Assembly (NCBI GenBank): GCA_910578245.1
Contig: CAJTPC010000001.1
Location: 1 to 64,000 of the forward strand
Origin: an uncultured Christensenella sp.
GTDB taxonomy: Bacteria > Bacillota > Clostridia > Christensenellales > UBA3700
Reading direction: 5' to 3'
Length of the DNA: 64,000 bases
Position 1 is the stretch's first letter. Every line of letters starts with the position of its first letter. A program made the translations under genes and the position numbers. The notes beneath the pieces are model-generated. The model was not told the DNA's origin, searched no databases, and saw only the letters and a program-made list of their open reading frames with translations. Of this stretch, positions 63,460 through 64,000 are shown in pieces.

Positions 63460-63783
63460 ATGCTACAATACAAGACAGTTTATATGCCCGGCACTACTAC
63501 TAAAATCAAAAAAAGTGAATGGGACGCAGGATTTTCCAGCGCGCTTTTAGATTCAAGCGTAACTCCCTTCGGACAAAAAATCAGCGATGAGGCAAAGGGC
63601 GGATGGACGCTTCATTCAGTCGTTGCTCTTCCCGTCAACATCACTCGCAAAAAGACTATTATCGAAATGATTTTCGGGTGGATACCTTTGCTTGGTAGTT
63701 GGATATGTCCGCGCCTAAACGAGTGCTATTTGGGAAAAAGCATGGAAGTTATATCGCTTGTTTTTGTAAAAGAGGTGGCATAA
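63460..63783 (+). CDS. Hypothetical protein with DUF4177-like start
   Basis: This 107-residue protein begins MLQYKTVYMPGTTTKIKKSEWDAGF and contains GGWTLHSVVALPVNITRKK, a pattern seen in small proteins of DUF4177 type. A hydrophobic stretch MIFGWIPLLGSWICPRL lies in the middle, and the end is MEVISLVFVKEVA. The ATG at 63460 has AAGGAG at 63448-63453. An in-frame TTG six codons earlier would include that site. It is the first gene of an operon that runs off the window. Confidence 0.65.
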   Translation: MLQYKTVYMPGTTTKIKKSEWDAGFSSALLDSSVTPFGQKISDEAKGGWTLHSVVALPVNITRKKTIIEMIFGWIPLLGSWICPRLNECYLGKSMEVISLVFVKEVA

Positions 63784-63784
63784 A

Positions 63785-64000
63785 ATGGCTACGCTCTGTA
63801 GATTTTGCGCTAAACTTAATATAAGTGACAGATGCGCATTTTGCGGAAACAGGCTTATCGGTACGCAATCGTCAATGACCAATTTGCTGACCTATGATAC
63901 TGAGTTGAGTTCTGAAAACGAATTGCCTAAAGAAGAGAACGATATTGTTGCCACCGTACAATCCTCTCCTATTCAAATTGAACAAAAAAAGTCTAATGCT
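63785..64000 (+). CDS. Zinc-ribbon protein, cut by the window end
   Basis: Seventy-two codons are visible from the ATG at 63785, with no stop before the window ends. The start MATLCRFCAKLNISDRCAFCGN holds two CxxC pairs, a zinc ribbon. A polar, glutamate- and glutamine-rich linker follows. AGAGGTGG precedes the ATG, overlapping the end of the previous gene. It recalls the zinc-ribbon proteins at 39899-40885, which end in membrane helices. Confidence 0.75.
   Translation, partial: MATLCRFCAKLNISDRCAFCGNRLIGTQSSMTNLLTYDTELSSENELPKEENDIVATVQSSPIQIEQKKSNA

Overview
The window is one contiguous stretch of a low-GC, endospore-forming Bacillota genome, most likely a gut Clostridia member. The evidence is a complete gerA-type germination operon, SigA-type promoters, strong Shine-Dalgarno sites, an rpsF-ssb-rpsR operon, rubrerythrin and a rich set of glycan-degrading enzymes. 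The standard genetic code fits throughout. A genus cannot be read from the sequence.

Layout. (1) 1-6105: part of a Tn7-like transposon on the minus strand. It holds tnsA (unusually short), tnsB, tnsC and a tniQ/tnsD target selector, one unassigned cargo gene (408-1076), and tandem 16-bp repeats behind tnsA that look like transposase-binding sites. The far end of the element lies left of the window. The tnsA end faces the 3' end of rpsR, the geometry seen at Tn7/glmS. (2) 6106-12497: core genes. These are the rpsF-ssb-rpsR operon, gltX, an M20 dipeptidase, an HD-domain dNTPase and a YgjP-type metallopeptidase, with a 251-bp segment bounded by 30-bp inverted repeats just behind rpsR. (3) 12708-17400: a GH38 alpha-mannosidase and small accessory genes. 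(4) 17400-25827: a myo-inositol catabolic operon (iolJ-C-B-D-E-A-G) behind a near-consensus promoter. (5) 26063-38048: a TM2 protein, then a 12-gene surface-polysaccharide operon of Wzx/Wzy type. It has glycerol-phosphate decoration (TagD-like and CDP-glycerol transferase) and a second nucleotidyltransferase/LicD pair. (6) 38163-45588: GH20 hexosaminidase, zinc-ribbon membrane proteins, thioredoxin, rubrerythrin, and a polar amino-acid ABC operon ending in a TrpR-like gene. (7) 45716-62221: GH2 beta-mannosidase, gerAA-AB-AC, an esterase, nagA, a large orphan lipoprotein, an NahK-like sugar kinase, galE, a membrane-bound UDP-sugar dehydratase and a second GH2 enzyme. (8) 62252-64000: a nitrilase-fold protein lacking its catalytic cysteine, an Xre regulator, and a divergent operon that runs off the window.

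How the genes fit together. Alpha-mannosidase, beta-mannosidase, hexosaminidase, NagA, NahK-like kinase and GalE together suggest intracellular use of mannose- and N-acetylhexosamine-containing host or plant glycans. The inositol operon adds a second carbon source. The polysaccharide operon, with the 4,6-dehydratase 20 kb away, could make an amino-sugar-initiated, phospho-alditol-decorated surface polymer.

Most unusual points: a substrate-binding protein that looks circularly permuted (42817-43653), with an ATPase partner carrying a long charged insertion; a 16-bp-arm dyad centred on that operon's -10 box; the minimal TnsA and possible rpsR-linked attachment site with nearby inverted repeats; and the dead nitrilase-like protein. 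No tRNA, rRNA or CRISPR array was recognised.
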